47,341 nucleotides of DNA from Deltaproteobacteria bacterium (GCA_016218975.1 JACRCO010000086.1:1-47341); one strand, 5' to 3'. Positions 25,049 through 34,413 are shown, counted from the stretch's first letter. Notes: generated by a model not told the origin, from the sequence alone. Program-made: numbers and translations.

Positions 25049-26233
25049 TTGACGTTCCATACCGCGGGAGAAACACACGGCCCGGCGCTCGTCGTCATCG
25101 TCGAGGGGCTGCCGGCCGGTCTTCCTGTAAGCGCGCAGAGAATCGGGCGCGAGCTTGCGCGGCGTCAGGCCGGGTACGGACGCGGGGACCGGATGAAGAT
25201 CGAGCGGGACGAGGCGGAAATCCTGTCGGGCGTCCGCTTCGGGCGCACGCTCGGAAGCCCGGTGGCGCTTCTCATCAGGAACCGTGATTGGGAAAACTGG
25301 CGCGACAAGATGTCGCAGGAGGGAGAAGGCAAGGGGATTCCCCCCCTGCTGACCGCAAGACCCGGGCATGCCGATCTTTCGGGAGTCCTAAAATACGGAC
25401 ACAAGGACGTCCGCAATGTGCTCGAGCGCGCCAGCGCGAGGGAGACCGCGGCTCGCGTCGCCGCCGCAGCCATTGCGGGAATGTTCCTTCGTGAATTGGG
25501 CGTCGGCATCGCCGGCCACGTGCTTTCCATCGGGAACGTCCGCGTGCCGGGAGAAGCGTCCGGGAACTGGGACAGCACGGTATGCGCGGAACAAAGCGTT
25601 TTGCGTATGGCCGATCCCGGCGCGGAGGCCCGCGCGATACGCCTGATAAACAGGGCGCGGAAAAAAGGCACGTCCGCGGGCGGAACGGTGGAGACGATCG
25701 CAAAGGGTGTCCCGCCGGGCCTTGGGTCGTTTGCGTCGTGGGACAGAAGACTGGACGCCCGCCTGGCGGCGGCGGTGATGAGCATTCCGGCGATCAAGGG
25801 TGTCGAGATCGGCGGCGGTTTCGCGCTTTCCGTTCTTCCCGGGAGCAGGGTGCACGACGAAATATTCCCCGGGAAAAGCGAAGGGAATCCGCTACGTGGC
25901 AGGGCAACTCTGCCGTTCCACAGGAAGACGAACCGGGGAGGCGGGGTGGAGGGCGGCATGAGCAACGGGGAACCGATCCTGGTACGAGCGGCCATGAAGC
26001 CCATTCCGACCCAATCCCGTCCGCTTCGCACCATAGAGATCGGGACCTGGGCGCAGGATTCCGCCCACCGCGAACGGAGCGACGTCTGCGCGGTCCCGGC
26101 GTGCTCCGTAGTGGTCGAGGCAATGGTGGCCCTGGTTCTTGCCGACGCTTTCCTTGAGAAATTCGGGGGCGATTCGATGAAGGAAATCCAATATAATTAT
26201 GCGGGTTACTTGAAGAATATCGGGGCGGGATGA
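25049..26233 (+). CDS. aroC: Chorismate synthase
   Basis: A 394-residue enzyme that converts EPSP to chorismate, the last shikimate-pathway step, using reduced FMN. It has the N-terminal TAGETHGPALVVIVEGLPAG, then GRGDRMKIE, ARPGHADLSG and the late GGMSNGEPI. The TTG at 25049 gives a protein about one residue shorter than usual at its N-terminus; no ATG or GTG is in frame and the ribosome site is weak, so the true start is uncertain. It is the first gene of the aro operon and overlaps aroK by four bases. Confidence 0.95.
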   Translation: MTFHTAGETHGPALVVIVEGLPAGLPVSAQRIGRELARRQAGYGRGDRMKIERDEAEILSGVRFGRTLGSPVALLIRNRDWENWRDKMSQEGEGKGIPPLLTARPGHADLSGVLKYGHKDVRNVLERASARETAARVAAAAIAGMFLRELGVGIAGHVLSIGNVRVPGEASGNWDSTVCAEQSVLRMADPGAEARAIRLINRARKKGTSAGGTVETIAKGVPPGLGSFASWDRRLDARLAAAVMSIPAIKGVEIGGGFALSVLPGSRVHDEIFPGKSEGNPLRGRATLPFHRKTNRGGGVEGGMSNGEPILVRAAMKPIPTQSRPLRTIEIGTWAQDSAHRERSDVCAVPACSVVVEAMVALVLADAFLEKFGGDSMKEIQYNYAGYLKNIGAG

Positions 26234-26781
26234 GCCGCGGGGAAAAGGGTCCGCGCGAAGCGGTTCTAGTCGGGTTCATGGGCGCGGGGAAAACCACCGT
26301 CGGGAAGATGCTCGCGAAGCGACTGGACGCCGAATTCGTGGACGTCGACGATCTGATAGAGAAGGCGGAAGGGCGAAGCATCCGGGAAATTTTCGCTTCC
26401 CCGGGGGAGGGTGCGTTCCGCAAGATGGAAAAGGCGGCGATACGCAACGTGGTTTCCGTTCCGGGACGGGTGATCGCAGCAGGGGGCGGCGCTTTCCTGG
26501 ATGAAGGGAACCGGCTTATGTTGTCGGCCTACGGTCCGGTTTTCTTCCTCGATGTCTCCTGCGAATCCGTCCTTGCGCGGCTGTCCGGCGACAGGTCCCG
26601 CCCGTTGCTCCCGGGAGAGGAGAAGGGATTGCGGGAATTGTTGGAGGCACGGCGCCCCTTTTACCTGCTGGCCGATTTCACCGTGCCCACGGGAAGCCGC
26701 CCGGCGCGGGAAGTGGCCGAGGACATCCTTGCGCTTCTGTCAGGCGGCCGCCACGCGGGCCGGGAGGAGGGAGGCGCATGA
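26230..26781 (+). CDS. aroK: Shikimate kinase
   Basis: A 183-residue P-loop kinase that phosphorylates shikimate at the 3-hydroxyl. It has Walker A GFMGAGKTTVGK (about 14-25), the shikimate-binding DVDDLIEKAEG with FRKME after it, the GGG of the acid-binding loop (AAGGGAFLD) and the lid region near DRSRPLL. Its length is standard. It overlaps aroC and aroB by four bases each, so the three are translated as a block. Confidence 0.95.
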   Translation: MSRGEKGPREAVLVGFMGAGKTTVGKMLAKRLDAEFVDVDDLIEKAEGRSIREIFASPGEGAFRKMEKAAIRNVVSVPGRVIAAGGGAFLDEGNRLMLSAYGPVFFLDVSCESVLARLSGDRSRPLLPGEEKGLRELLEARRPFYLLADFTVPTGSRPAREVAEDILALLSGGRHAGREEGGA

Positions 26782-28496
26782 CCTCCGACATGCTGACTGT
26801 CGCATTGGGCGAGCGGACGTACGACATATTTTTCGGGGAGGATGTCTATCCGCTCCTCCAGGAGTGGATCTGCCGGTTCTTTCCGGGCAGATCGGTGTTC
26901 GTCGTGACGGACCGGACCGTGGCTGCCATCTACGGCGACGATATACGCGCCGGCCTGGGCGGCATCTCCCACCGCATCCATGCCGTCGAGCCGGGAGAAG
27001 AGACGAAGAACTGGCAGACGGTGCTTGGGATTTACGCATTCCTCTCGGAAGGTAACGCGGACCGGGATTCGCTGGTCATCGCCTTCGGCGGAGGAGTTGT
27101 CGGGGACCTCGCAGGTTTCGCCGCCGCCACGTGGCTTCGCGGCGTCCCGTACATACAGGTGCCGACCACGCTGCTTTCCCAGGTGGACAGCAGCGTCGGG
27201 GGGAAAACGGGGTTCAATCTGCCTGAAGGGAAAAATCTCGTCGGGGCATTCCACCAGCCGCGGGCGGTCTTCATCGGCGACGGATTCCTACGGACGCTCG
27301 ACGACCGGCAGTTACTGTCCGGCATGGGGGAAGTGGTCAAGTGCGCCCTTGCGGGGGACGCGGCGCTCTGGGAAACGCTTTGCTCCATCGGAAGCCGATG
27401 GCGGTCCATGTCCGGGCGGGAATGGCGCGATGTCGTGAGGCGGACCGTCGCCTTCAAGGCCTCCATCGTGGAAAAGGACGAGCTGGAATCTTCAGTGCGG
27501 AGAGTCCTCAACCTCGGGCACACCGTGGGGCACGCCATGGAGCAGGCGGGCGGATACGGAAACCTCCTTCACGGAGAGGCGGTTGCGATGGGGCTCGCCT
27601 GGGAAGCGGTCCTTGCGCGACGTCTCGGAGTCACCCCCCGGGAGGTCGAGGAACGGCTCTGCTCGCTTTTGAAGGAATTCGGATTCGCCCTCGACGAACC
27701 GGGCATAGCGTCCGAGGCGATCGCTTCCGCGATCGGGGCGGACAAGAAGCGGGTCGTATCGGACGTGGATCTTCCGATGGTGACCGCACCCGGAGCTTTC
27801 GTGCTGAAACGGATCCCCCTGTCACTGATCAGGAAGGAACTTCCGGCCGTCCGTGAGGAGGTAAGGAGGAGGGATCGCGGGACGTCCGTCGATTCCGCCG
27901 AGGAAAAGGCGTTGCGCGCGCGGATGGAAGGGGGCGACCTGGAGGGGGCGATACGATCGCTGGAACGCCTGGTCGCGGAAAACCCGCGCGATCTGCGGGC
28001 CATGTCGCTGCTGTCCGAAGCCTACCTCGCCGCCGGGAAATATTCCGCGGCCTGGGAAACGATCAAGGAGGCGCTTCACCAGTATCCAGCCGATCCCGGA
28101 GCGCAGAGGCTGGCCCGGGAGATCGAAAGGGAACTCATCGGCTCGGTTTCCACGGAAGGAGATGCGGCTCCGCCGCCTCTGGAGGACGTTATTCTCCTCG
28201 ACGAGGGGATCTTCGAAATCCGTCCGGCCGAGCTTCCGGAGGAATCCGCAGAGGAATCCGCGGAGGAACCTGCTCCCTCCGTACTTACCGTTACCATGGC
28301 CGATGTCTGCTGGGACCAGGGCGAGAGGGAGATTGCACGCCGGATCATCGACGAGATCCTCCGGCGGGATCCGGGCGACATACGCGCGCTGGAATGGAAA
28401 AAGACGCGAGAGGAACGGGCGGTCGAAACCGCGCTGGCCTTCTTCCTCGGAACGATCGCGAAGGAGTACGGCTATGAGCTTTCGGGACCTCATTGA
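26778..28496 (+). CDS. aroB: 3-Dehydroquinate synthase fused to a TPR-like tail
   Basis: A 572-residue protein. Residues 1 to about 360 are a normal AroB, which closes DAHP to 3-dehydroquinate with NAD and a metal ion: FGGGVVGDLAGFAA, QVPTTLLSQVDSSVGGKTG, the Lys of GKNLVGAFHQP, LNLGHTVGHAME and HGEAVAMG. Residues about 375-570 have two helical segments of TPR type (near 380-455 and 510-550) joined by an acidic Glu/Ser/Pro-rich linker. AroB alone is usually 350-370 residues, so the tail is an addition of about 200. The DNA is one uninterrupted frame. A strong Shine-Dalgarno sequence (TAAGGAGG, 27862-27869) lies at the junction without a start codon. Confidence 0.93.
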   Translation: MTSDMLTVALGERTYDIFFGEDVYPLLQEWICRFFPGRSVFVVTDRTVAAIYGDDIRAGLGGISHRIHAVEPGEETKNWQTVLGIYAFLSEGNADRDSLVIAFGGGVVGDLAGFAAATWLRGVPYIQVPTTLLSQVDSSVGGKTGFNLPEGKNLVGAFHQPRAVFIGDGFLRTLDDRQLLSGMGEVVKCALAGDAALWETLCSIGSRWRSMSGREWRDVVRRTVAFKASIVEKDELESSVRRVLNLGHTVGHAMEQAGGYGNLLHGEAVAMGLAWEAVLARRLGVTPREVEERLCSLLKEFGFALDEPGIASEAIASAIGADKKRVVSDVDLPMVTAPGAFVLKRIPLSLIRKELPAVREEVRRRDRGTSVDSAEEKALRARMEGGDLEGAIRSLERLVAENPRDLRAMSLLSEAYLAAGKYSAAWETIKEALHQYPADPGAQRLAREIERELIGSVSTEGDAAPPPLEDVILLDEGIFEIRPAELPEESAEESAEEPAPSVLTVTMADVCWDQGEREIARRIIDEILRRDPGDIRALEWKKTREERAVETALAFFLGTIAKEYGYELSGPH

Positions 28497-28833
28497 AGGG
28501 ATGCACAGGAAGAATCCCGGCATCCGGGGGGGAGCCCTGGCGGGCGGAGACGGTCTGCCGGTAGAGGAGTGGCAGGTTTCGCCGCAGACTCTGGATATTT
28601 CGGCGCTTTGCGCCGAGATGGCGCAGTTCTTCAAGGAATCCGGCCGCATCGCGTGCGAAAACGGCCTGGGAAGCGCAAGGGAGGTGTGCGTCGCCGGAGA
28701 CGAGGGGTCGATACTTGCGGCGCGCGTGAACGAGGATTACATAATCCTGCTGGTCGCCGATCCTTCCGCCGTTCCGGGCAAGTGCCGATTCCAGCTCCTC
28801 CAGGCGGCGCGGCGGGCGAAGGAGATGCTATGA
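28474..28833 (+). CDS. Roadblock/LC7-like small protein
   Basis: A 119-residue protein whose second half has the alternating alpha/beta pattern of Roadblock/LC7 or MglB-type proteins: helix before SARE, strand EVCVAGDEGSILAARV, strand DYIILLVADPS, then a final helix FQLLQAARRAKEML. Such proteins dimerise and regulate small GTPases, for example MglB with MglA in gliding and pilus polarity. No GTPase gene is in the window. AAGGAG at 28461-28466 precedes the ATG, and the gene overlaps aroB by 23 bases and aroQ by four. Why it is in an aro operon is unknown. Confidence 0.65.
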   Translation: MSFRDLIEGMHRKNPGIRGGALAGGDGLPVEEWQVSPQTLDISALCAEMAQFFKESGRIACENGLGSAREVCVAGDEGSILAARVNEDYIILLVADPSAVPGKCRFQLLQAARRAKEML

Positions 28834-29291
28834 ACCGGCCGGGCCGACGTCCCAGGATCCTGTTCATCGACGGCCCGAACCTGAACGTGCTCGGCCTCCG
28901 CGAGCCTGAAGTGTACGGGAAGACGACCCTTGCGGAAATACGCCGCTCGGTCAAGAAAGCGGCGCTTTCGGAAGGCGCCGTCGTGCAATTTTTCCAGTCA
29001 AACCACGAGGGAGAGATCGTCGGCAGGCTCCAGGAAGCCCGCGGGAAGGCTGACGGCCTCGTCATCAATCCGGGCGGTTACACGCATACAAGCGTCGCCA
29101 TCCGTGACGCGCTGATATACGCCGGCATGCCCGCCGTGGAGCTGCACCTGAGCAATCCCGCCAGCCGGGAGCCGTTCCGGCGTACCTCCACGGTGGAGGA
29201 CGTGGTGGCGGGCCGCATCGCCGGTTTCGGAGGCTACGGTTACGTTCTCGCCCTGAAAGCCATACTTCATCTCCTGCGGGAAGCGGACTGA
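28830..29291 (+). CDS. aroQ: 3-Dehydroquinate dehydratase, type II
   Basis: A 153-residue type II dehydroquinase, which removes water from 3-dehydroquinate. It has FIDGPNLNVLGLREPEVYG (with the catalytic Tyr in VYG), FFQSNHEGEIV, INPGGYTHTS and the catalytic His in ELHLSNP. The extra 11 residues before the first strand come from the chosen start; the ATG at 28830 overlaps the stop of the preceding gene. An open frame back to 28569 is not used. Confidence 0.95.
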   Translation: MNRPGRRPRILFIDGPNLNVLGLREPEVYGKTTLAEIRRSVKKAALSEGAVVQFFQSNHEGEIVGRLQEARGKADGLVINPGGYTHTSVAIRDALIYAGMPAVELHLSNPASREPFRRTSTVEDVVAGRIAGFGGYGYVLALKAILHLLREAD

Positions 29292-29292
29292 T

Positions 29293-30366
29293 TTGCCGGC
29301 AGGCGGTTTCCGCATCGACAGGCTCGTTTCGATCCTGCAGAGACGCAGGATCGACATGTTCCTCTGCGTCCGGCTCACGAACATCCGCTATCTTTGCGGT
29401 TTCAGCGGAAGCGACGGCATACTCCTCGTGTCCCCCGGCGGGGCCACGTTCCTCACGGACGGCAGGTACGAAGAGCAGTCCCGGGCTGAAGTCGCGGGTG
29501 CCGAAGTCGTCGTTTCCGACCGTAAATGGAAAGAGGCGTCCCGGCGTATCCGTCGCGCCCGCCCCGCCCGGATTGGATACGAATCCCGGCACCTGACCGT
29601 CGAACAATTCAGGCTCCTCTCGCGAAAAGACGAAAATAAATGGGTGCCGCTGCCGGATCCCGTCGAAGAGCTGCGCATGCGGAAGGATCGGGAGGAGATA
29701 CTGGCGATCGAGAACTCCGCCGTCGTCGCCTCGGGCGCCCTTCTTTCAGTGTTATCCGGCGGGTTCCGGGGGCGCTCCGAATCGGAGGTGGCGGCCGACA
29801 TCGAGAGGAAGATGAAGGCGCTCGGCGCGGAGGAGACATCCTTCCGTCCGATCGTCGCATCCGGCCCACGCGCCGCGATGCCTCATGCCGTGCCCATATC
29901 GCGCCGCATCGGAGCGGGGGAGGCGGTCATCGTCGATTTCGGAGCAAGGAAAGCGGGATACTGCTCGGATGAGACCGTCACCCTGCTTCCCGAACGACCC
30001 TCCTCCGCGATCCGTCGGGCATACGACGCCGTTCGGCGCGCACAGGACGCGGGAATCCGGGCTCTCCGCCCGGGAACGCCCTGCCGCGAAGTGGACGGGC
30101 GCGTGCGGGAATCTCTGGACCGCTCGGGATATTTGAAGTATTTTGTTCATTCCACCGGTCATGGCGTCGGCCTCGATATCCACGAGCGCCCTTCGCTTTC
30201 CGTCCGGTCCGGGGACCGGCTTGCCGAGGGAATGGTGGTCACCGTGGAGCCGGGGGTGTACCTTCCGGGGGAGGGAGGGATAAGGCTGGAAGACATGCTG
30301 AGGATCGCCGGGACGCGGGGGGAGCGGATAACCTATCTTCCCAAAACGGGTTCGCGTCTGGTCTGA
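29293..30366 (+). CDS. M24 aminopeptidase (Xaa-Pro type)
   Basis: A 357-residue metallopeptidase that removes N-terminal residues, probably before Pro. N-terminal creatinase-like domain (about 1-125), then the pita-bread catalytic domain with all five metal ligands visible: Asp in IVDFGARKAG, Asp in YCSDETV, His in HSTGHGVGLD, Glu in VTVEPGVY and Glu in IRLEDML. The TTG at 29293 starts right after the aroQ stop. In many genomes this gene precedes efp, as here. Confidence 0.9.
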   Translation: MPAGGFRIDRLVSILQRRRIDMFLCVRLTNIRYLCGFSGSDGILLVSPGGATFLTDGRYEEQSRAEVAGAEVVVSDRKWKEASRRIRRARPARIGYESRHLTVEQFRLLSRKDENKWVPLPDPVEELRMRKDREEILAIENSAVVASGALLSVLSGGFRGRSESEVAADIERKMKALGAEETSFRPIVASGPRAAMPHAVPISRRIGAGEAVIVDFGARKAGYCSDETVTLLPERPSSAIRRAYDAVRRAQDAGIRALRPGTPCREVDGRVRESLDRSGYLKYFVHSTGHGVGLDIHERPSLSVRSGDRLAEGMVVTVEPGVYLPGEGGIRLEDMLRIAGTRGERITYLPKTGSRLV

Positions 30367-30383
30367 CAGGGGAGGAAGGGTTC

Positions 30384-30941
30384 ATGTTTACGACATCGGA
30401 TTTCCGCAACGGCCTCAAGATCGAGTTCGAGGGCGATCCGTACGTCATCGTCTATTTCCAGCACGTGAAACCCGGAAAGGGAGGAGCTTTCGTCCGGACG
30501 AAACTGAAGAACCTCAAGACGGGCGCCGTGCTCGAGCACACATTCCGGAGCGGCGACAAGGTCGACAAGCCGGACCTGGAAGACCGCGAAATGCAGTTCA
30601 TGTATCGCATGGAGAACGTCTGCCACTTCATGGATACGTCGACCTACGAGCAGATCTACCTTGACGACGATCATATAGGAGATGCGGGCAACTACCTGAT
30701 CGAGAACCTGCCGGTCCGGATCCTCTTCTACCGGGGAGAACCGATCGGGATCGAGCTCCCCATATTCATCGAGCTGAAGATAGTCGAGACGGAGCCGGGC
30801 GTCAGGGGCGATACCGTCAGCGGGGCCAGCAAGCCCGCGAAGCTGGAATCGGGAGCGGTCGTCCAGGTGCCGTTGTTCCTGAACGAAGGGGACAGGATCA
30901 AGGTGGATACACGCACCGGATCATATATCGAACGAGCATAG
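30384..30941 (+). CDS. efp: Translation elongation factor P
   Basis: A 185-residue EF-P, which rescues ribosomes stalled at polyproline stretches. It has three beta-barrel domains in order. The loop KPGKGGAF places Lys32 at the tip that is modified in many bacteria; the modifying enzymes are not in this window. GGAGGAAGG precedes the ATG. Its length is standard. Confidence 0.97.
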   Translation: MFTTSDFRNGLKIEFEGDPYVIVYFQHVKPGKGGAFVRTKLKNLKTGAVLEHTFRSGDKVDKPDLEDREMQFMYRMENVCHFMDTSTYEQIYLDDDHIGDAGNYLIENLPVRILFYRGEPIGIELPIFIELKIVETEPGVRGDTVSGASKPAKLESGAVVQVPLFLNEGDRIKVDTRTGSYIERA

Positions 30942-30960
30942 CAAAGGCGAAGGGGGCGTC

Positions 30961-31389
30961 ATGAATCTCAAGGAGATAAAGGAAATCCTGGAGCTCCTTA
31001 AAGGATCCGACGTTACGGAACTGGAAGTGGCCAGGGGAGATAACAGGCTGAAGGTGCGCCGCGGAAGCGTGGCCGAGGTCCGCCCTGCGGCCGCCGCGCC
31101 GCCACCGCCTCCTCCCGCGCCTGCGAAGGAGGCGGCCCCCAAGCCCAACGTGAAGGAGATCGTTTCCCCCATCGTTGGGACGTTTTACCGGGCTCCGGCC
31201 CCCGACGCCGCGCCGTTCGTGGAAGTCGGCGCGCGGGTGACGAAGGGGCAGGTGCTCTGCATCGTGGAAGCCATGAAGATCATGAACCAGATCGAATCCG
31301 ATGCAAGCGGCACGGTAGCTGCGATCCTCGTGGAAAACGCACAACCCGTGGCCTACGGGCAGCCGCTGTTCCACATCGCGCTGGATTAG
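30961..31389 (+). CDS. accB: Biotin carboxyl carrier protein of acetyl-CoA carboxylase
   Basis: A 142-residue carrier protein. N-terminal helices (1-35), a Pro/Ala-rich linker (about 42-62) and a biotinyl domain with the EAMKIMN motif; Lys106 is the biotin attachment site. The protein shuttles CO2 between the biotin carboxylase (next gene) and carboxyltransferase. It is followed eight bases later by accC. Confidence 0.96.
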   Translation: MNLKEIKEILELLKGSDVTELEVARGDNRLKVRRGSVAEVRPAAAAPPPPPPAPAKEAAPKPNVKEIVSPIVGTFYRAPAPDAAPFVEVGARVTKGQVLCIVEAMKIMNQIESDASGTVAAILVENAQPVAYGQPLFHIALD

Positions 31390-31397
31390 GCGGCCGC

Positions 31398-32735
31398 ATG
31401 ATCCATAAAGTTCTCATAGCCAACCGCGGGGAGATCGCGGTACGCATCATACGCAGCTGCCGCGAGATGGGCATCAAGACCGTTGCGATCTATTCCACCG
31501 CCGACCGGAACGCCATGCACGTGCACATGGCCGACCAGTCGGTCTGCGTCGGTCCTCCCGAGAGCGCGGAGAGCTACCTCAACGTCCCCTCCATACTGAG
31601 CGCGATCGAGATCACTGATGCCGACTCGGTCCATCCCGGATACGGTTTCCTCGCGGAGAACCCGGCGTTCGCCGAAATCTGCGAGAACTACGGCGTCAAA
31701 TTCATAGGCCCCTCCTCCGAAGCGATCCGGCTGATGGGGGACAAGATCGAGGCCCGCCGTGCCGTGCAGAAGGTGAAGGTCCCCGTGGTCCCCGGGAGCG
31801 ACACCTCCGTCACGGAGGAAGACGAAGGGCTGAAAATATCCAAGGAAATAGGGTTCCCCGTCATCATCAAGGCGGCCGCAGGCGGAGGCGGGCGCGGGAT
31901 GAAGATCGTGCACAGCCCGGCATCCTTCATCAACGCTTTCCTCACCGCCCAGTCGGAGGCGCTGTCGGCATTCGGCGTTGCTGACGTCTACATCGAAAAG
32001 TATTTCGAGCAGTCCCGGCACGTCGAGGTACAGGTCATGGGCGACCGTTTCGGCAACGTCGTCCACCTTGGCGACCGCGACTGCTCGGTGCAGCGCCGGC
32101 ACCAGAAGCTGATCGAGGAAGCTCCTGCACCCTTCATCCCGGCCCGGACACGCAATCGGCTGTGGAAATCGGCGGTGGATGCCGCCGCCGCGGTAAACTA
32201 CAACAATGTGGGGACCGTCGAATTCCTGTACGCGCCGGACGGGGAGTTCTATTTTCTCGAGATGAACACGCGAATCCAGGTGGAGCACCCGGTGACCGAG
32301 GCGGTCACCGGGGTCGACATAGTCCGGGAGCAGTTCCGCATCGCGGACGGGAAAAAGCTGCGTTTCGAGCAGAAGGACATCCACTTCCGCGGGCACGCCA
32401 TCGAATGCCGCATCAACGCGGAGGACCCGGAAAGCTTCGTACCATCGCCGGGAACGATCCGATCGTGCCTCTTTCCGGGGGGATTCGGGGTTCGCGTCGA
32501 TACGGCCATTTATCCCGGCTACGTCGTCCCGCCCACTTACGATTCCCTTTTGGGGAAGCTGATCGTCCACGGGGAAGACCGGAACGAGGCGATAATGCGT
32601 ATGCGGAGGGCGCTGGACGAACTCCGGATCGAGGGCGTGAAGACGACGACGGACCTGCACAAGAAAATGATGAGCAACACCGATTTCACCGAGGGGCGGC
32701 TATGGACGAACTTCCTCGCGAAGGGAAGGACATGA
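31398..32735 (+). CDS. accC: Biotin carboxylase of acetyl-CoA carboxylase
   Basis: A 445-residue ATP-grasp enzyme that carboxylates biotin on AccB. It has IANRGEIAVRIIRSC at the start, the Gly-rich ATP loop KAAAGGGGRGMKIV, HLGDRDCSVQRRHQKLIEEAP and EMNTRIQVEHPVTE with the catalytic residues. Its length is standard for the free enzyme, not the fused pyruvate carboxylase form. accD and accA are not in this window. Confidence 0.97.
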   Translation: MIHKVLIANRGEIAVRIIRSCREMGIKTVAIYSTADRNAMHVHMADQSVCVGPPESAESYLNVPSILSAIEITDADSVHPGYGFLAENPAFAEICENYGVKFIGPSSEAIRLMGDKIEARRAVQKVKVPVVPGSDTSVTEEDEGLKISKEIGFPVIIKAAAGGGGRGMKIVHSPASFINAFLTAQSEALSAFGVADVYIEKYFEQSRHVEVQVMGDRFGNVVHLGDRDCSVQRRHQKLIEEAPAPFIPARTRNRLWKSAVDAAAAVNYNNVGTVEFLYAPDGEFYFLEMNTRIQVEHPVTEAVTGVDIVREQFRIADGKKLRFEQKDIHFRGHAIECRINAEDPESFVPSPGTIRSCLFPGGFGVRVDTAIYPGYVVPPTYDSLLGKLIVHGEDRNEAIMRMRRALDELRIEGVKTTTDLHKKMMSNTDFTEGRLWTNFLAKGRT

Positions 32736-32788
32736 CCGCTTCCGCTCCGGACGCGAGCAGGCCGCAGCGAAGCTAAAGGAAAAACGCC

Positions 32789-34108
32789 GTGGGTTTCCTC
32801 GATTCTTTCAAGAAACTGTTCCCTCCGAAGGAAGGGGAGACCCGGACATCCCTTTCGAAGAGAGTCCAGTCCGCACCGCAGGATCCGCAGGCACGGCAGA
32901 AACTGGGCATCTTCCTTCTACGGCAGGGGGAGGTGGTCGAAGGGCTGGATCAGCTTGCCCGCGCCGCCGTTATGTACGAAAAGGACGGATTCGCAGGCAA
33001 GGCCGTGGCGGTGCTTCGGCATATCATAAAGCACGATCCGGGAAACCTCGAATTCCTGCGTTGGCTGATCCGTCTCCTCGCCCAGGAGGGGCTTGCGGCG
33101 GATGCCGAGCGGGAACTGGAGAACGTTATCGGGCGGCAGGGCCTTTTCCCGTCCGACGATCAGAAGGTGGAATTCCTGAGGCAGGCGGGAGAAAGCCTGT
33201 CGAAATCGCCGTTTCCCTCCCTGTTCATCGCGGACATCCTTCGATCACAGAGGAAATTGCACGAAGCGATCAACGAATTGAAGAAGGCGGCGGGGCTGGT
33301 CGTCTCCTCGCGGATGATTTCCGGGTTCCCGGAGCGCCTGGCGGCGGTGATCGCGGCGGCTGGAGACGATCCGGAGATCCTGGAGCCGTGCGGATTCCTG
33401 TGGCTGAAGATCGGAAAGCCGGCCGAAGGCGAATCACTCCTTGCGAAGATCGTCGAGAAGACGCTGGAGCGGGGGAACCTCAAGGAAGCGCGGGAGATGG
33501 AGCGGGTTCTCGATGCCGTGCGCGGAGGCTGGGACACCACTACCCTCGAAGTGCTTTCCTTCGCCGATGCGTCTGCGGCGCTTGACTGGAAGGACGCTCC
33601 TCCGGCGGAAAAACCGGCTTCGCCCGTCGCCGGAAAAGCGGAGAAGCCTCCATCCGCGGAGGAGACTGCGTACCGCGAAGAGGAAAGCATCGTCAAGGAT
33701 GCCCTGTCGAAGCTCCAGGCGAAGGTGGAAGAGGAAATCGGGGAGACTGATCCCGCCGCGCGATACAATCTCGGCATCGCTTACAAGGAGATGGGGCTTC
33801 TGGACGAAGCCGCCGGTGAATTTCAGCACGCGCGGCTGAAACCCGAATTCTTCATCGGCGCCTCCTCCCTTCTGGCGGACACGTATGCGGAGAAGGGCGA
33901 TTTCCCGGCGGCGCTTACCGTGCTTGACGAAGCCCTTCTCTCTGGTCCTCTCGCCGAGGACGAGATGCGGAACCTCAGGTACCACAAGGCCGTTCTGCTG
34001 TCGAAAATCGGGAGGGAGAACGAGGCGAAGGAGATCTTCCTGTCGATACACGAAGAGGCGCCGGATTACATGGATGTGGCGGCGCGCGTTGAAAAGTACC
34101 GCCGCTAA
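32789..34108 (+). CDS. Cytoplasmic TPR protein
   Basis: A 439-residue protein with no signal peptide. N-terminal motif GFLDSFKKLFPPKEGE, TPR-like repeats at about 30-100 and again at about 310-430, with a Pro/Ala/Lys-rich stretch (about 265-300) between. GTG at 32789 follows AAAGGAAAAA. It ends the aro-acc operon. I recall similar proteins after accC in related genomes, but no function is known to me. Confidence 0.75.
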   Translation: MGFLDSFKKLFPPKEGETRTSLSKRVQSAPQDPQARQKLGIFLLRQGEVVEGLDQLARAAVMYEKDGFAGKAVAVLRHIIKHDPGNLEFLRWLIRLLAQEGLAADAERELENVIGRQGLFPSDDQKVEFLRQAGESLSKSPFPSLFIADILRSQRKLHEAINELKKAAGLVVSSRMISGFPERLAAVIAAAGDDPEILEPCGFLWLKIGKPAEGESLLAKIVEKTLERGNLKEAREMERVLDAVRGGWDTTTLEVLSFADASAALDWKDAPPAEKPASPVAGKAEKPPSAEETAYREEESIVKDALSKLQAKVEEEIGETDPAARYNLGIAYKEMGLLDEAAGEFQHARLKPEFFIGASSLLADTYAEKGDFPAALTVLDEALLSGPLAEDEMRNLRYHKAVLLSKIGRENEAKEIFLSIHEEAPDYMDVAARVEKYRR

Positions 34109-34413
34109 ATATACGGTTTCAAAATTACGGCAACCTGCTGACTGCGCACGACGAGGCCGGGTCCCTGCCGTCGTTGGATGCTCTCCCCGCGGCTACGGCT
34201 CGTCGCCCCTCCATGGGCTCCTCGCCTGCGACTCAGCTTGCTCTCGCCCTCCATGGCTTCGCTGCGCTTCGTACGCCGCCGCGTGGAGACATCCAAACTC
34301 CGGCTGCCCGCCCCTCATGTCCGCAGCTCGAATGTTCCATTCCGGCGTATGCCCAACGGCCTGTTCAGTGTTGTTGCTTTTCAACGCGCACCTGTGGTAA
34401 ATAACGGGGTCAA
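34109..34413. other. Gene-free GC-rich element before tRNA-Gly
   Basis: This 305-base stretch has no credible gene: the open frames in it have no ribosome site or recognisable protein. It contains two near-identical units beginning TCGCCCCTCCATGG (34203-34216) and TCGCCCTCCATGG (34244-34256), about 41 bases apart, each followed by a CTCC/CTTC-GCTGCG-like stretch. This looks like a structured RNA or a dispersed repeat rather than ordinary spacer. I cannot name it. Confidence 0.45.

Noticed and set aside
22586-25369. 927-codon open frame on the minus strand
   Set aside because: It lies antisense to pilQ and part of aroC. High third-position GC keeps antisense frames open. The protein has no domain and no ribosome site.
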